A stretch of 31,698 nt of DNA. Origin: Pelargonium nanum (taxonomy: Eukaryota > Streptophyta > Magnoliopsida > Geraniales > Geraniaceae). Below are positions 21,465 to 30,357 of the stretch, in pieces. The stretch covers positions 1 to 31,698 of the forward strand of contig JAYMTF010000683.1 of assembly GCA_036897485.1 (NCBI GenBank), in the 5' to 3' direction. The translations under genes and the position numbers were made by a program. The notes below the pieces were generated by a model. That model was not told where the DNA came from, ran no database searches, and saw only the letters and a program-made list of their open reading frames with translations. Every line of letters starts with the position of its first letter. Position 1 is the stretch's first letter.

Positions 21465-24162
21465 ATACACCCAAATTTATTTTTCTTTTTTTCCTGGATG
21501 CAACTCTAAAGACATTTGACCAAGTGTCTTATTTATCAGGTTGAACACTTTCCATCTTGCTGGGCGAGGTGAAATGAATGTCACTCTAGGAATTCCACGT
21601 CTGCAAGAGATCTTAATGACTGCTTCAAATGACATAAAGACTCCTATTATGACTTGCCCATTGCAAGAGGGGAGATCACAGTGAGTTGCTAACTATTTAT
21701 TGTTGCTCTTTTGATTATGTTTTGCCTTCTAATCTAGTAAGTTCTGAATCGGCTCCAATGAATGTTTCAACATACTGATACCTTGAGAAGTAAAAAACTA
21801 AGTGCTGGTCATGGAAGGTCTGAGTGTGAACATATAGAGGGCTGACAGATTTTGTTTGTCTGTGCATAATGAGAAGTTTGTTAATCACTAATGCCTTTAA
21901 CTGATTCTCATTGTAAGTTTATTTGATTGTAACTTTTTAGTATGTCATTGTGAATATGAACTAGGCATGTGTTACTTCAGCTGTTGACAGCCCTGCATCG
22001 TAGTTGAGGTTGTTTTCTGTACAATCATATTTGACGAAATTAGAATTGCCTGGTGTGTTTATAGGTCATTCATTTGTACTTTCATATAGTTCTAGGCTTA
22101 GTCAAGTTGAATGTCTGAGTCTTGTAAACATATCTGGAGTTTTGGAAATCCATCTCCCAGGAACCAGGTGGGTGTTGCATCATTTATGGGTGTTGCATCA
22201 TTTATGGGTGTTGCATCATTTATGGTTTATCTTATACTACCTCCGTTTCAAAATTAGTGTCGTTTCGTGGTCATTCACATATGTTTCTTAGATAGAAATC
22301 TATTGCATCATTCTTGTACACATATATATGTAATCCTTTATTTGTAACTAATATTGAATAAGCCTTTATATTCACGATTTTTTTCCTGTCATGTTCAGGG
22401 AGGATGCTACACGTCTTGCTGGGGAGTTGAGGAAGATATCTATAGCAGACTTAGTTGATACCATGGAGGTGTCAGTTGTGCCATTTGCCGTTCATGATCG
22501 CCAGATCTGCAGGATATATAAGCTTAAGATGAAGCTCTCTGAACCTCACTTGGGTATTTCATTAGAGAAGTGTGAGGAAACTCTAAGTATTATGTTTTTA
22601 AGGGAGTTAGAGGATGCAATACAAAATAACATTATCTTGCTTTCCGGGATTAGTGGGATAAAAAATTTCACACCTGATTCTGCACCAAATGTCTCAAATG
22701 AGACAGACGAGGATAGTTCTCGTAACAGGTCACAAGGTGGGGAAGAAGAAGAAGATGATGGCGAGGAGGTGGAGGATCTCGATTTAGATGCGCAAAAACG
22801 AAAACAACAAACTAATGATGAAATGGATTATGAGGATGGTTCTGAAGATGAAGGTGAGCCATCAGGTCAGTCTGAAAGCGAAATTGACGAGGCTGAGAAT
22901 AAGGAGGACAGTGATGAGGATGGCGTACTTAACGCTGAAGATAAAATTTCTGAAATACCATCTGAACCTCGCAGTCCTTCTAAGCTCAAGTCAAGGAGTG
23001 GAAAGACCAAATCAGATGTTAAAAAGAAAAGAGCAATAACCAAAAAGGATACTGATAGAGCAATCTTTGTGGAAGCCGAAGGACTGCGCTTCGAGGCCCA
23101 TTTTAAATTCACTGATGAACCTCATATTTTACTGGCACAGGTACATAGGCCTTCTCCCCTTTTGTATGTTTTCATAATTCTTTCTCAATTAATTTAAATT
23201 TGATTATTTTGGTGTGGCTCAGTCTACAATGAATCTTGCTGCTGTAAGGGTGGGGTTTTTATTTTTTAATTTGAGTTCTGCTTTAAATTGGTTAGCTTGG
23301 TCTCATCAGAAGATGATAACTTTAAGTGCTGATTATAGTCAGTCGGAGGAAATAAAGAAACAATATGTTAAGTAGAAAAGGTCTGCATGGACTTACCGAA
23401 CAAAATTAGTCTTCCATGAAGTTAGTTAAATGCTAAAAGAAATTAATAGAAATAGTTATATGCCGATACATTTCTCTTGCTTGTGTTGAGTTGCCGTTTA
23501 GTTTTTAATATTTAAAAGTCATGTTTCTTCTCACTGCATAAGGTGGTTTTGGTCTCATGCAGATTGCTCAGAGGGCAGCAAAGAAGGTGAACCTACAGAG
23601 TTCTGGAAAGGTCGATAACTGTGAGCCAACTAATTGCAAAGAAAGCCAGGTGATTTATCACGGGAAAGATCCGAAGAGAAGGGTAGCTATTGATCCCAAA
23701 AAACTAGAGCAAATGCCTGCATTGCAGACAACTGGAGTTGACTTCAATGCGTTGTGGAAATTGCAAGATGACCTCGATGTCAGGTATATATATTCCAACA
23801 GCATCCATGACATGTTGAATACGTATGGTGTAGAAGCTGCCAGAGAAACCCTCATCCGAGAGATCAATCATGTTTTCAAATCCTATGGTATTTTGGTTAA
23901 CTATCGGCACCTATCCTTGATTGCCGATTTTATGACTCATTCGGGTGGGTATCGTCCAATGAGCAGACTTGGGGGCATAGCAGAGTCAGTATCGCCTTTT
24001 AGTAAAATGACTTTTGAGACTGCTTCCAAATTTATAGTCGAAGCAGCATATCATGGTGGAATGGACAATTTGGAAACTCCATCCGCTAGAATATGCTTGG
24101 GGTTACCAGTGAAGATGGGGACCGGATGTTTCGACTTGATGCAGAAACTGGAAATTGATTAA
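8038..24162 (+). CDS. NRPA1: DNA-directed RNA polymerase I largest subunit (A190 / RPA1 type), 21 exons
   Basis: Largest, catalytic subunit of nucleolar Pol I, which transcribes 45S rRNA. Exons: 8038-8055, 8549-8718, 9942-10101, 10220-10528, 12811-13020, 13163-13342, 14168-14333, 15063-15247, 16048-16311, 17056-17144, 17243-17390, 17639-17857, 18043-18375, 18473-18617, 19154-19359, 19466-19668, 20632-20830, 20918-21204, 21540-21680, 22399-23140, 23563-24162. They sum to 4974 nt, 1657 aa; from memory Arabidopsis NRPA1 is about 1670. Visible parts: clamp zinc site CX2CX6CX2H (residues 64-77), second site C104xxC107 with C199xxC202; Mg-binding NADFDGD (587-593); bridge-helix region [20 protein letters not shown] (about 983-1002); trigger-loop region [20 protein letters not shown]; a Pol I-type acidic low-complexity insert in the jaw (about 1312-1392). 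It ends [11 protein letters not shown]. Pol I rather than II: acidic insert, no heptad CTD. All phases join without frameshift; it looks functional. Confidence 0.97.
8719..9941 (+). other. NRPA1 intron 2 (1.2 kb)
   Basis: Bounded by GTAAGT and GCAG. AT-rich, with no element or RNA gene I can support. A short tgatgatgatgatg run lies near 9088. Confidence 0.85.
11094..11235 (-). mobile_element. Stowaway-like MITE in NRPA1 intron 4
   Basis: The right end, read on the minus strand from 11235, is TACTCCCTCTACCCAAAATG, the CTCCCTC-type terminus with TA target typical of Stowaway/Mariner MITEs. The left limit is uncertain (tactct at 11095). The interior (atgcataa, gaaagtg, cactcattttg, in this order, about 11178-11222) matches the element at 31024-31210, so both belong to one family. 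Confidence 0.5.
11859..12170 (+). mobile_element. TRIM retrotransposon (two short LTR-like copies)
   Basis: Two similar segments of about 100 bp begin tgttgaagtgtc (11859) and tgttgaagtatc (12071); both continue through aaagt.tg..gagtttgagactg and end near aagttaa / aacttaaca (about 11958 and 12169). Immediately after the first lies TGGTATTGGAGC (11961-11972), 10 of 12 bases like the usual plant initiator-Met tRNA primer-binding site TGGTATCAGAGC. Immediately before the second is a purine tract ending gtgggggg (to 12070), as a polypurine tract should be. The internal region is only about 110 bp and non-coding, so this is a terminal-repeat retrotransposon in miniature. No clear 5-bp target duplication; the LTRs have diverged, so the insertion is old. 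Confidence 0.7.
13343..14167 (+). other. NRPA1 intron 6 (0.8 kb)
   Basis: Bounded by GTAAGC and TGTAG. Contains a 96-codon open stretch (13730-14020) rich in cysteine that matches nothing I know and lacks any gene context. Otherwise nothing seen. Confidence 0.8.
14334..15062 (+). other. NRPA1 intron 7 (0.7 kb)
   Basis: Bounded by GTGAGT and GCAG. No repeat, RNA gene or coding signal recognised. Confidence 0.8.
15248..16047 (+). other. NRPA1 intron 8 (0.8 kb)
   Basis: Bounded by GTAAGG and GCAG. It holds a diverged tandem duplication, listed separately; the rest is featureless. Confidence 0.8.
15443..15672. repeat. Diverged tandem duplication in NRPA1 intron 8
   Basis: Copy A (about 15443-15549) and copy B (about 15557-15672) share, in order: aggttccaa.tgtt, atatt.tgcc.ttgtttacac, gt.g.a.tggggttat.tgactgactga and att gctgg/ctagg. 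Copy B has a few extra bases mid-unit. Unit about 110 bp; non-coding. Confidence 0.75.
16312..17055 (+). other. NRPA1 intron 9 (0.7 kb)
   Basis: Bounded by GTATTT and GGCAG. AT-rich; nothing recognised. Confidence 0.8.
18618..19153 (+). other. NRPA1 intron 14 (0.5 kb)
   Basis: Bounded by GTATGC and TTGCAG; splits a codon (G|AT, Asp). Nothing further recognised. Confidence 0.8.
19669..20631 (+). other. NRPA1 intron 16 (1.0 kb)
   Basis: Bounded by GTAAAT and GTGCAG; it interrupts the bridge-helix coding region within a glycine codon (GG|G). AT-rich, no element recognised. Confidence 0.8.
21205..21539 (+). other. NRPA1 intron 18 with compound microsatellite
   Basis: Bounded by GTGAGA and ATCAG. 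Within it, 21430-21465 is a compound (TC)n(TA)n microsatellite of roughly ten and eight units. Confidence 0.85.
22170..22223. repeat. 18-bp minisatellite, three perfect copies
   Basis: The unit gggtgttgcatcatttat occurs three times head to tail (22170, 22188, 22206) without a mismatch. Being identical, the expansion is recent and its copy number may vary between individuals. Confidence 0.95.
22235..22275 (+). mobile_element. Stowaway-like MITE terminus (fragment)
   Basis: TACTACCTCCGTTTCAAAAT resembles the TA plus CTCCCTCCGT-type terminal repeat of Stowaway MITEs. No matching opposite end was found in the rest of intron 19, so it is probably a truncated copy. Confidence 0.4.
23141..23562 (+). 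other. NRPA1 intron 20 (0.4 kb)
   Basis: Bounded by GTACAT and ATGCAG. Nothing recognised. Confidence 0.85.
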
Positions 24163-24420
24163 TGCTTTCAGTGGTTGTTTTCGGATTGAAACAGGAACAA
24201 ATCTCCGCGCAGAACTCCACGGATGGGTGTGTGCCATTATTAGGTTTCGTATTGGTTAACTGTATTATGAACAATAGGTAGAGCCATTATTGTGCTCACC
24301 TTAAATTTTGTAAAAGATAAAATATTCATACACAACTTTTTTTGCTCTGTTCTTATATTCTTCAATGTGATCTGAGTAATCTGATTTTGAAAATCTGAGT
24401 ATACTTGATTGCCATTTGGA
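24163..24420 (+). other. NRPA1 3' flank
   Basis: Presumed 3' UTR. The AT-rich gataaaatattcat near 24317 could serve as a near-upstream polyadenylation element, but no canonical AATAAA is seen. Confidence 0.4.
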
Positions 24421-24431
24421 AAGTGGAGTAA

Positions 24432-25031
24432 GATGGTATCAAAACCAATATGTTATAGACAGGTTACCACTCCCATCTAGCCAAAAGGCACGAGGAGGCC
24501 GATACCAAAAGGTCGCTGTTCAGTGGGAGCATCATGTCACGGATCGATAGAACCGGCCCTATGCGGTGCTTCAAACTCCTGCATCTGGAGAGGAGCTAAC
24601 ATTTTCCATGGGCGTCAAGCAATATAAATCACATATCCTGACAATAGGAGTATGCCGTATGATGGAGACCACCCTTAAGACGTTTGAAGGAGGCTCATTC
24701 TTTCAAAATGTGACAATCAGTTTACATCTTTCGGGCTCCGCTGCCATAGCCCGAGTAACTCTCATCCCGAGGCCGAAAGCTTAGTCGACCATGTAAGGAG
24801 AGTTGGGGCACCCTAGGGTAAGAAAAGTGTGGAACCTCTCCGGTGGGAGGTCCTAAGCCAAGTAATTAAGGATACCCTTGTCCTCTTCAAAAGTTTTAAG
24901 AGAAAATTGCCTCGACATGGGCGGCCAGGGAACTGACCCAACCGTTCACCCATCAGGTCAAGCGATTTAAGACGTTGAGATCTTCTCAGAGGTCTCAGAT
25001 TTGCGTCTCATCTTATCATTGGTATCGGAGA
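24432..25031 (+). mobile_element. GC-richer LTR-like island, unclassified
   Basis: About 600 bp clearly richer in G and C than its surroundings. It has tRNA-primer-like strings at both sides: tggtatcaaaacc near 24434 and ttggtatcggag near 25018 (initiator-Met PBS is TGGTATCAGAGC). The second follows ...cgtctcatcttatca, which reads like the end of an LTR, and is followed by a run of A. An internal caatataaatcac (about 24621) could be an LTR TATA box. The 72-codon ORF inside (24566-24784) has no recognisable motif. I infer a degraded retroelement or solo LTR; the family is unknown. Confidence 0.35.
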
Positions 25032-25197
25032 TAAAAAAAAAAAAAGTCAAAATATTATGCAATTATTATGGAATATAATTGTGGGGGTGGCCTGGTAGAA
25101 GAGAGTAAAAATGCATCTACCCACCACCAACTTACCTACCCATTTTATTCATTCCCTTGAGAGGAAAAAACACAAGAGGCGGTTAGATGTTTGAAAA

Positions 25198-25320
25198 CGT
25201 AGGTGGGCCCAAAAATCGGCCCATTAAATTCAGAGGAGAAGCCCATTGATTATTGTAGAGAGAGAAGTGAGGTCATGTTTTGATATAAATAGTGAGTCTT
25301 TAACACACACTGTCCTTTGC
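25198..25320 (+). promoter_or_regulatory. Promoter-like segment with GGCCCA motifs and TATA box
   Basis: Within 60 bp are tgggccc (25203), ggcccatta (25219) and agcccatt (25241), of the type found in plant housekeeping promoters (site II / UP1, TCP-binding). They are followed by a good TATA box, TATAAATAG, at 25284-25292. The next 150 bp are CT-rich and leader-like, including a 6-codon ORF, MDQEEN, at 25468. No protein gene follows before the hAT-like element at 25881, so the product, if any, could be non-coding or spliced. Confidence 0.4.
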
Positions 25321-25502
25321 TCTCTCCACAGACACAGTGGTGTCATCATTATATTCATATGTATATACAAATACAAGAAGCATGAACAGTTACTTTCCAG
25401 AAAAAGTACAGTCCTTTTTGTCAAAAACTTAAATTTCACAAGCTTCTCTCAAGTCTAGCAGAAGAAGATGGATCAAGAAGAGAACTGAAACTGAAAATAT
25501 AG

Positions 25503-25541
25503 GTGCAGTGCAGTGCAGTGCTGTGCTGTGCTGTGCTGTGC
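25503..25541. repeat. Pentanucleotide microsatellite (GTGCA)n(GTGCT)n
   Basis: Three GTGCA units run into four GTGCT units and a partial unit, immediately downstream of the promoter-like segment. Confidence 0.95.
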
Positions 25542-26030
25542 AAGAGATGATCTAAAACATGTTGATTGTTAATTAAAAACAAATTAAAAACCAGCTGGTA
25601 CTTGAATAGCTTCACAGAGTCAGAGACTATACTTGAAAAGCCATCCTTCTTTTTGTCGACTTGTTTCTTTCCTTTTTGTGTTACACTCTACAGTACTGCA
25701 CTACAGCTTCCTTCTGTTCCTTTCTTCATTACTTCCCTCTTCTCCTGACATTTACTATTATATCTTTTTTGCTCTTGGCTTCTTGGGTTTTAGCTCTCTC
25801 TTCTTTCTTGTTTCTAAATCCTGTTTTGATTACTTAAAATTCATGGGTAATTTTGTTTATGAGAAAAGTATAAGTGAAACTAGAGCTGACAGTTCGTGTG
25901 TGCGTGTCTTGTTAAAGGTTGTTTTGTGCTGATCTATCAAACAGAATGCGACACGTTCAGTAGTTGTGCTGCGAAGCCCGACAAGAACACAACAAGTTTA
26001 ACACGTACGGAATTAAATTAGTTGTGTTGA

Positions 26031-26540
26031 CATGACACGCCATGGCATGATTACTACAAAAAAAGTTGCAAATTGTGACGGAAATCTGTGAGAAAATATT
26101 TTCCGTCACAAATTGTGACATAAATCATATTTTCTGTCACAAATACACATTTGTAACGAAAATTTCTGTCACAACCATTTGTGACAACCCAAACAATGTC
26201 TGTCAAAGTTCCGTCACAAATTACATTTTGTGACTAAAATCCAAAGATTTGTGACATAAATTTTCGTCACAGTTCGCGAGTTTTTTTGTAGTGATTGACA
26301 TGAACCTGACCTAAAACATTCTGCACAATAGAACAAACACCTTTCACACGACACTATCCAACATGTTTAACACGCTATTAGGAATATTATACAACTAATT
26401 GCAACAATAACATGACACGCCATGACATGACTGACATAAACATGACCGAACACATTATGCACAATAAAACCAATACGTTCGATGATACATTATCCAACAC
26501 GTTTGACATGTTACTAGAAATAATTTATAATTATACCCTT
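26031..26540. repeat. Internal duplication of the hAT-like element
   Basis: Copy A (26031 to about 26400, excluding the insertion at 26053-26293) and copy B (26411 to about 26540) both begin catgacacgccatg.catga and continue with tgacat.aac.tgacc, aca.tatgcacaata (or ttctgcacaata), tatccaaca.gttt and ttag.aata. Divergence suggests the duplication is older than the nested insertion. Confidence 0.7.
26053..26293. mobile_element. CACTA-type MITE nested in the hAT-like element, 241 bp
   Basis: The right end, reverse-complemented, reads CACTACAAAAAAA; the left end reads ACTACAAAAAAA (leading C missing). Both are flanked by ATT (26050-26052 and 26294-26296), the 3-bp target duplication expected of CACTA elements. 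The uninterrupted paralogous copy at 26421-26436 (catgactgacat) fits the pre-insertion site catgattgacat. The interior is built of repeated GTCACAAA / TTTGTGAC in both orientations and could fold into hairpins. Non-coding. Confidence 0.75.
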
Positions 26541-26731
26541 AAGTAGACTAGTAGAGCGTATCACAACACGACTAACTAATCGTACGTGCGTGTTCTGGAG
26601 GCTCTACAAGAATACAACACGATTACTAAACGTGTTAAGTTCTCCGACACGATTTTAAAATATATGAGTCCAAACACGTTAATTTTGTGTCGTGTGCCGT
26701 GTTAGATACAATTGCGAGCTCTAAGTAAAGC

Positions 26732-27632
26732 ACAAACGCTGAGTGCACATGCAGGGGTCAATCCTCTTCTTCTTCTTTTTCCTTAGCAGTGAGACATTTA
26801 GCAATTGCAATTACAGTGGTAAATGTCAAAGGAAGGTGGTGCTGGTTTTGGAAATCTCAAAACAAAGACAACAACATGTATGTGGAAATTGGTATTAGTT
26901 ACTGCTTACAATGAAACTTGAACTTTAGCAGCTTACTCATGCTGTTTTGGGAACATCAAAGCTAGAGGAGATGGAAATGGACACAAAGTCTCTTTTTGCT
27001 ACTTGTCTCTCTGCATGATTTTCTTCATTTTAACCATGCTATAGCTAATTAGCTACTACAATCTCAAATCTCAGCTCCAAATACTCTATAGTATAATTAA
27101 TATATAGTAAATCCTCAGTTAATTACAGTAATGCATTGTGTTTGCATGGTTAAAGATGCAAAATATATATTGTGTTTCCCATAATTCCCATGTTTCCTCA
27201 ATCCTTGCTTCTTGTGTTCCAAAACCCCATGAATTATATATATTTAATATATAGGTCTTAAACTTATTGACTTATTGTACCTTTGTTTTTGGTGTGGTGC
27301 TATATACATATATCATATAATTGATTAAATAATGAAGTAGGACCAGTTGAAATAGAGACCACAACAATCTATGGTGGTCCAGATGAGGAGTGGAGAGTAG
27401 AGAAAGAGCCAATTCTAATGCATCAGATATATTTGTCTCCTTGATATATAGCATATTTGCACACTATTATATATATACATTGACTTTATTCCCAGGCACA
27501 GCCTCAAGACTCCATGAACTGTCACAAAGAGAGGCCCAGAAAAATGTGGATTTTGCTTAGGCTTTGGCCATGGCTTGCTCTTAAAAACCAAGTGACACAA
27601 CAGGGTCCCAGCAGCATCAAAAACCCCCCCTA
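26732..27632. other. Gene-poor AT-rich stretch
   Basis: No coding signal, RNA gene or transposon end that I can support. Many short TATA runs around 27060-27480. Confidence 0.6.
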
Positions 27633-27633
27633 G

Positions 27634-27685
<52 letters not shown>
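27633..27685. repeat. (CT)n microsatellite
   Basis: An uninterrupted CT tract of about 26 units after a C run at 27624. It forms the head of the first copy of the tandem duplication described next; the head of the second copy is a shorter CT tract followed by (CA)n at 27791-27822. Confidence 0.97.
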
Positions 27686-27688
<3 letters not shown>

Positions 27689-27709
27689 CATTCATTCATA
27701 TTACAATTT

Positions 27710-27790
27710 ACAAGATGATGAGATCAATGAACAAGAGAGAGTGTAGTATGGTACATGTTGGTTGCTGCATGCTCTTCAATCCACCACTAA

Positions 27791-27823
<33 letters not shown>

Positions 27824-27921
27824 TATTCATTCATGTTATAACAAGATGATGAGATCAATGAAGAAGAGAGAGTGTAGTGTGGTACATGTTGGTTGTTGCA
27901 TGCTCTTCAATCCACCACTAA
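27710..27921. repeat. 131-bp-period tandem duplication
   Basis: The 81-base segment beginning acaagatgatgagatcaatg and ending ccaccactaat occurs at 27710-27790 and 27841-27921 with about four mismatches. Each copy is preceded by a CT-rich microsatellite and cattcattcat, so the whole unit (CT tract plus segment) was duplicated. It reads MMRSM(N/K)KRECS in one frame of both copies, but there is no supporting gene structure. Confidence 0.92.
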
Positions 27922-28999
27922 TTATTAACATGTCACTCATATTTATTTTGAGCTCTCTTCTCTCCACAAGAATTGTAAAAGAGATCAATTTATAGAGCTA
28001 CCAAATTTTGAGGTTTTGCTTCAATTCAATGTTGTAGTTGGATCACTTCTTCACTACTCCCAACTACTATAGTACTACAGCACAACTAGTTAATAAAATG
28101 TTTTGCAGCTGACAATATAAGTCTTTGTAAATAAGACTCTTGTGCTTGTGCCTCAGCAATGTTGTGTATTACATGTTTAAAATGAGCAGACAATTCAATT
28201 TATTGCTGAAGCATGGTTTTGTTGTAGCACATGAATGGATCATTTTTTTCACACATATTTAGTGATCACATAACAAATGGGAATTTAATGGATGAGTAAA
28301 TAAAATGAAGCCGAGTCGATGGATTAAATTGCTCATAATTATACAAGTTTTGGGACCATACCATGTTACACTTTGTAGGCGGATCAATAAGAATGCTATT
28401 ACTAAATGTATATACGCGGAATACAATTATGAGTAAAGTAGAGTATATAACAAAATTAAAACTACTGCCACAACTTATTGCTCCAAGGCGTGTACTCACT
28501 GTCCTTAAAGCATTTTCGCCTCTACCAATCTAACCAAATAATGTGCTTTGGGTTGTGGCGAATTGCTTCTCAAGATACATTGAAGTGATGAGTAGCGACA
28601 CAAGACAACACTGCACAGAACTTACCGCGTTTGCAGGAATTTCTGGACACTATGGACTAGACTTCTATAATAATCTAACCCATAGCAATCTGATAAGAGA
28701 AGTTTAGTGTTCTAGAAACTTATTGGAGAGGTTTTTATAGTTGTGTTGACACCTTTCTGAATAGGCACCAAAAACACCTGTCATAAAACTACCATATTGA
28801 CATAACTGTCAAATGGTTCAACCCACAAATAATTGAAATTAATCCCACTGATATTATCTAATATATATGTGAGATTATAATTTTAACAAAACACTACTCT
28901 CAAACAACTTATGACACAACCCAAAAGAGCTAAGATAAATCTAACTTATTTTGAAAAATTCTCAACAAAGAACTCATACCTCACACAAGTGGATTTAAA
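27922..28999. other. Gene-poor AT-rich stretch
   Basis: No coding, RNA or transposon signal recognised. Confidence 0.6.
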
Positions 29000-29051
29000 C
29001 CAGAAGTAGCGCTGACACTCTCCCTCACGATTTGAGACTCGTTAATTATCT

Positions 29052-29420
29052 CTCATGTGCAGACTGAATAAGAGAGATTGACCCATGGAGTTCATGTGGA
29101 TAGGAGAACTTAAGTCGGAAATATCATCAACACCCTCCTTCACATGTTAGGATGGATAAGAGAGATAAAACCTGGCGTGAATAGATGAACTTAAATCGGG
29201 AGGCAAGACAGACGCTCAAAGAGAACCAACGCATATATCACGTTAAACTTAACTCTTAACACAAAAGTTTAAACTGATTGGTGCTTGGATGATCCAACTA
29301 TTATTTCAAGCGGTAATTGACTTCACGTCCTTTCGATGTGCATGAGATTCCACACGTACAGGCTGAATAAGAGAGACGAACCCGAACCTCATGACGCGGA
29401 TAAGTGAACTTAAATCGAAA
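29052..29420. repeat. Three diverged copies of a repeat unit
   Basis: The pattern (cacatgt)..gactgaataagagagat..accc.gg..tcatgtggata.g.gaacttaa.tcg recurs at about 29052-29120, 29141-29200 and 29351-29417. It resembles dispersed plant repeats with ctccttcacatgt and gaacttaa-tcg wording; I cannot name the family. The first two copies are about 85 bp apart, the third about 200 bp further. Confidence 0.65.
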
Positions 29421-30357
29421 GTATAACTTCACATAAGTTAATTGAATACAATATTATAAATTGAGATCTATCTGACATCTTCTAGCTACATGTGGGGATT
29501 TGCACTGTGGTTTTTGAGTTAGGTTATTAGGCAGTTTGTTTGATATTGCTTGCAGCTAGCCGACCACTGTGCACCAGTGTGTCTCTGTGGGAGAGGACCC
29601 ATGAAAATGCTGGGAACAAAACCCTTTTAGCTTCTCTGTCCTCTTCCCTCTTGTTTGTTTTGGATCATCATCATCATCTAGATTTTTTTTAGAAAAACGA
29701 AAAAAATGTCTATTGTATTGTATTGTATTGGGTCATTGGGTCTATGAAAATGCAACACACATTCTTTGGTGACAAAATGTTTTTAAAGAGTGTGGAGACA
29801 GACAGCTACTCTCTCTACATATCTTCCAAATGAAAAATATCAGAAACAAACATGTCTTCATAATATCACCTTGATCTCCATTGTTGGCCTGAAACTCAGC
29901 TCAAGCTCAGCTACAATATCCAAATATTAAAGTTGCAATATAAATATAATTGAATTAGTAGTTTCATTTTCATTAATAAAAACAAAGTGATGAATAGGAA
30001 GCAAGTGATCAGAGAGACCCCATACCAGCTACAATGATAGCAGCAAATGCAGAAAACAACATGCAAGTGATGGGTGCAATATATATGGTGATGGTGACCT
30101 CATATATGGAGATATCCACCTTGTAAATAGCAACACTTCACTCCCAATTTATTGTTTCTATATAGCATAGGACTATTACAGATATTTTCCAGCTTTATAC
30201 ATCTTATATTATTATTATTCATGACATTATATTGTTTTGTTTCCATTCAATAAATTTGATATATAGGAGATATAATTATTAATTCCCAACAAATTTTAGG
30301 GTAATTACTTTCTCAAATTATGTATTATGAGCATGAGGATTCTAAGCCAAGAATTAA
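29421..30357. other. Gene-poor AT-rich stretch
   Basis: Nothing recognised apart from a short (TATTG)n run near 29709-29731. Confidence 0.6.

Larger units (their letters stand above)
21681..22398 (+). other. NRPA1 intron 19 (0.7 kb)
   Basis: Bounded by GTGAGT and TTCAG. It contains a perfect three-copy 18-bp minisatellite and a Stowaway-like end, both listed separately. Confidence 0.85.
25881..26723. mobile_element. hAT-like non-autonomous element, 843 bp
   Basis: The left end reads TAGAGCTGACAGTT; the right end, reverse-complemented, reads TAGAGCTCGCAATT, 11 of 14 identical and of the plant hAT pattern (TAG-G-TG-CAATT). The flanks AGTGAAAC (25873-25880) and AGTAAAGC (26724-26731) agree at 6 of 8 bases, fitting the 8-bp target duplication of hAT elements. 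The interior is studded with ACACG/CGTGT motifs, like hAT subterminal repeats, and has no transposase. An internal unit is duplicated (26031-26400 and 26411-26540), and a second transposon sits in the first copy. Confidence 0.6.

Noticed and set aside
22004-22291. 95-codon ORF with VLHHLW repeats
   Set aside because: The protein repeat is just the translation of the 18-bp minisatellite inside intron 19.
22867-23112. Serine-rich minus-strand ORF
   Set aside because: Antisense shadow of the acidic NRPA1 exon 20.
23760-23800. Extra intron in the last NRPA1 exon at gtcag|gtatat
   Set aside because: The frame runs through ([13 protein letters not shown]) and matches the conserved family sequence, so the site is not used.
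24432-25031. Cassandra TRIM carrying 5S rRNA in its LTR
   Set aside because: I looked for the 5S internal promoter and the ggatgggtgacc block and did not find them.
27415-27699. Minus-strand ORF with Arg-Glu repeats
   Set aside because: The (RE)n run is the translation of the CT microsatellite; no other coding evidence.
27700-27921. miR156-like precursor in the duplicated segment (agagagagtgta ... tgcatgctctt)
   Set aside because: Superficial resemblance only: the arms do not pair well and the mature miR156 sequence is not present.
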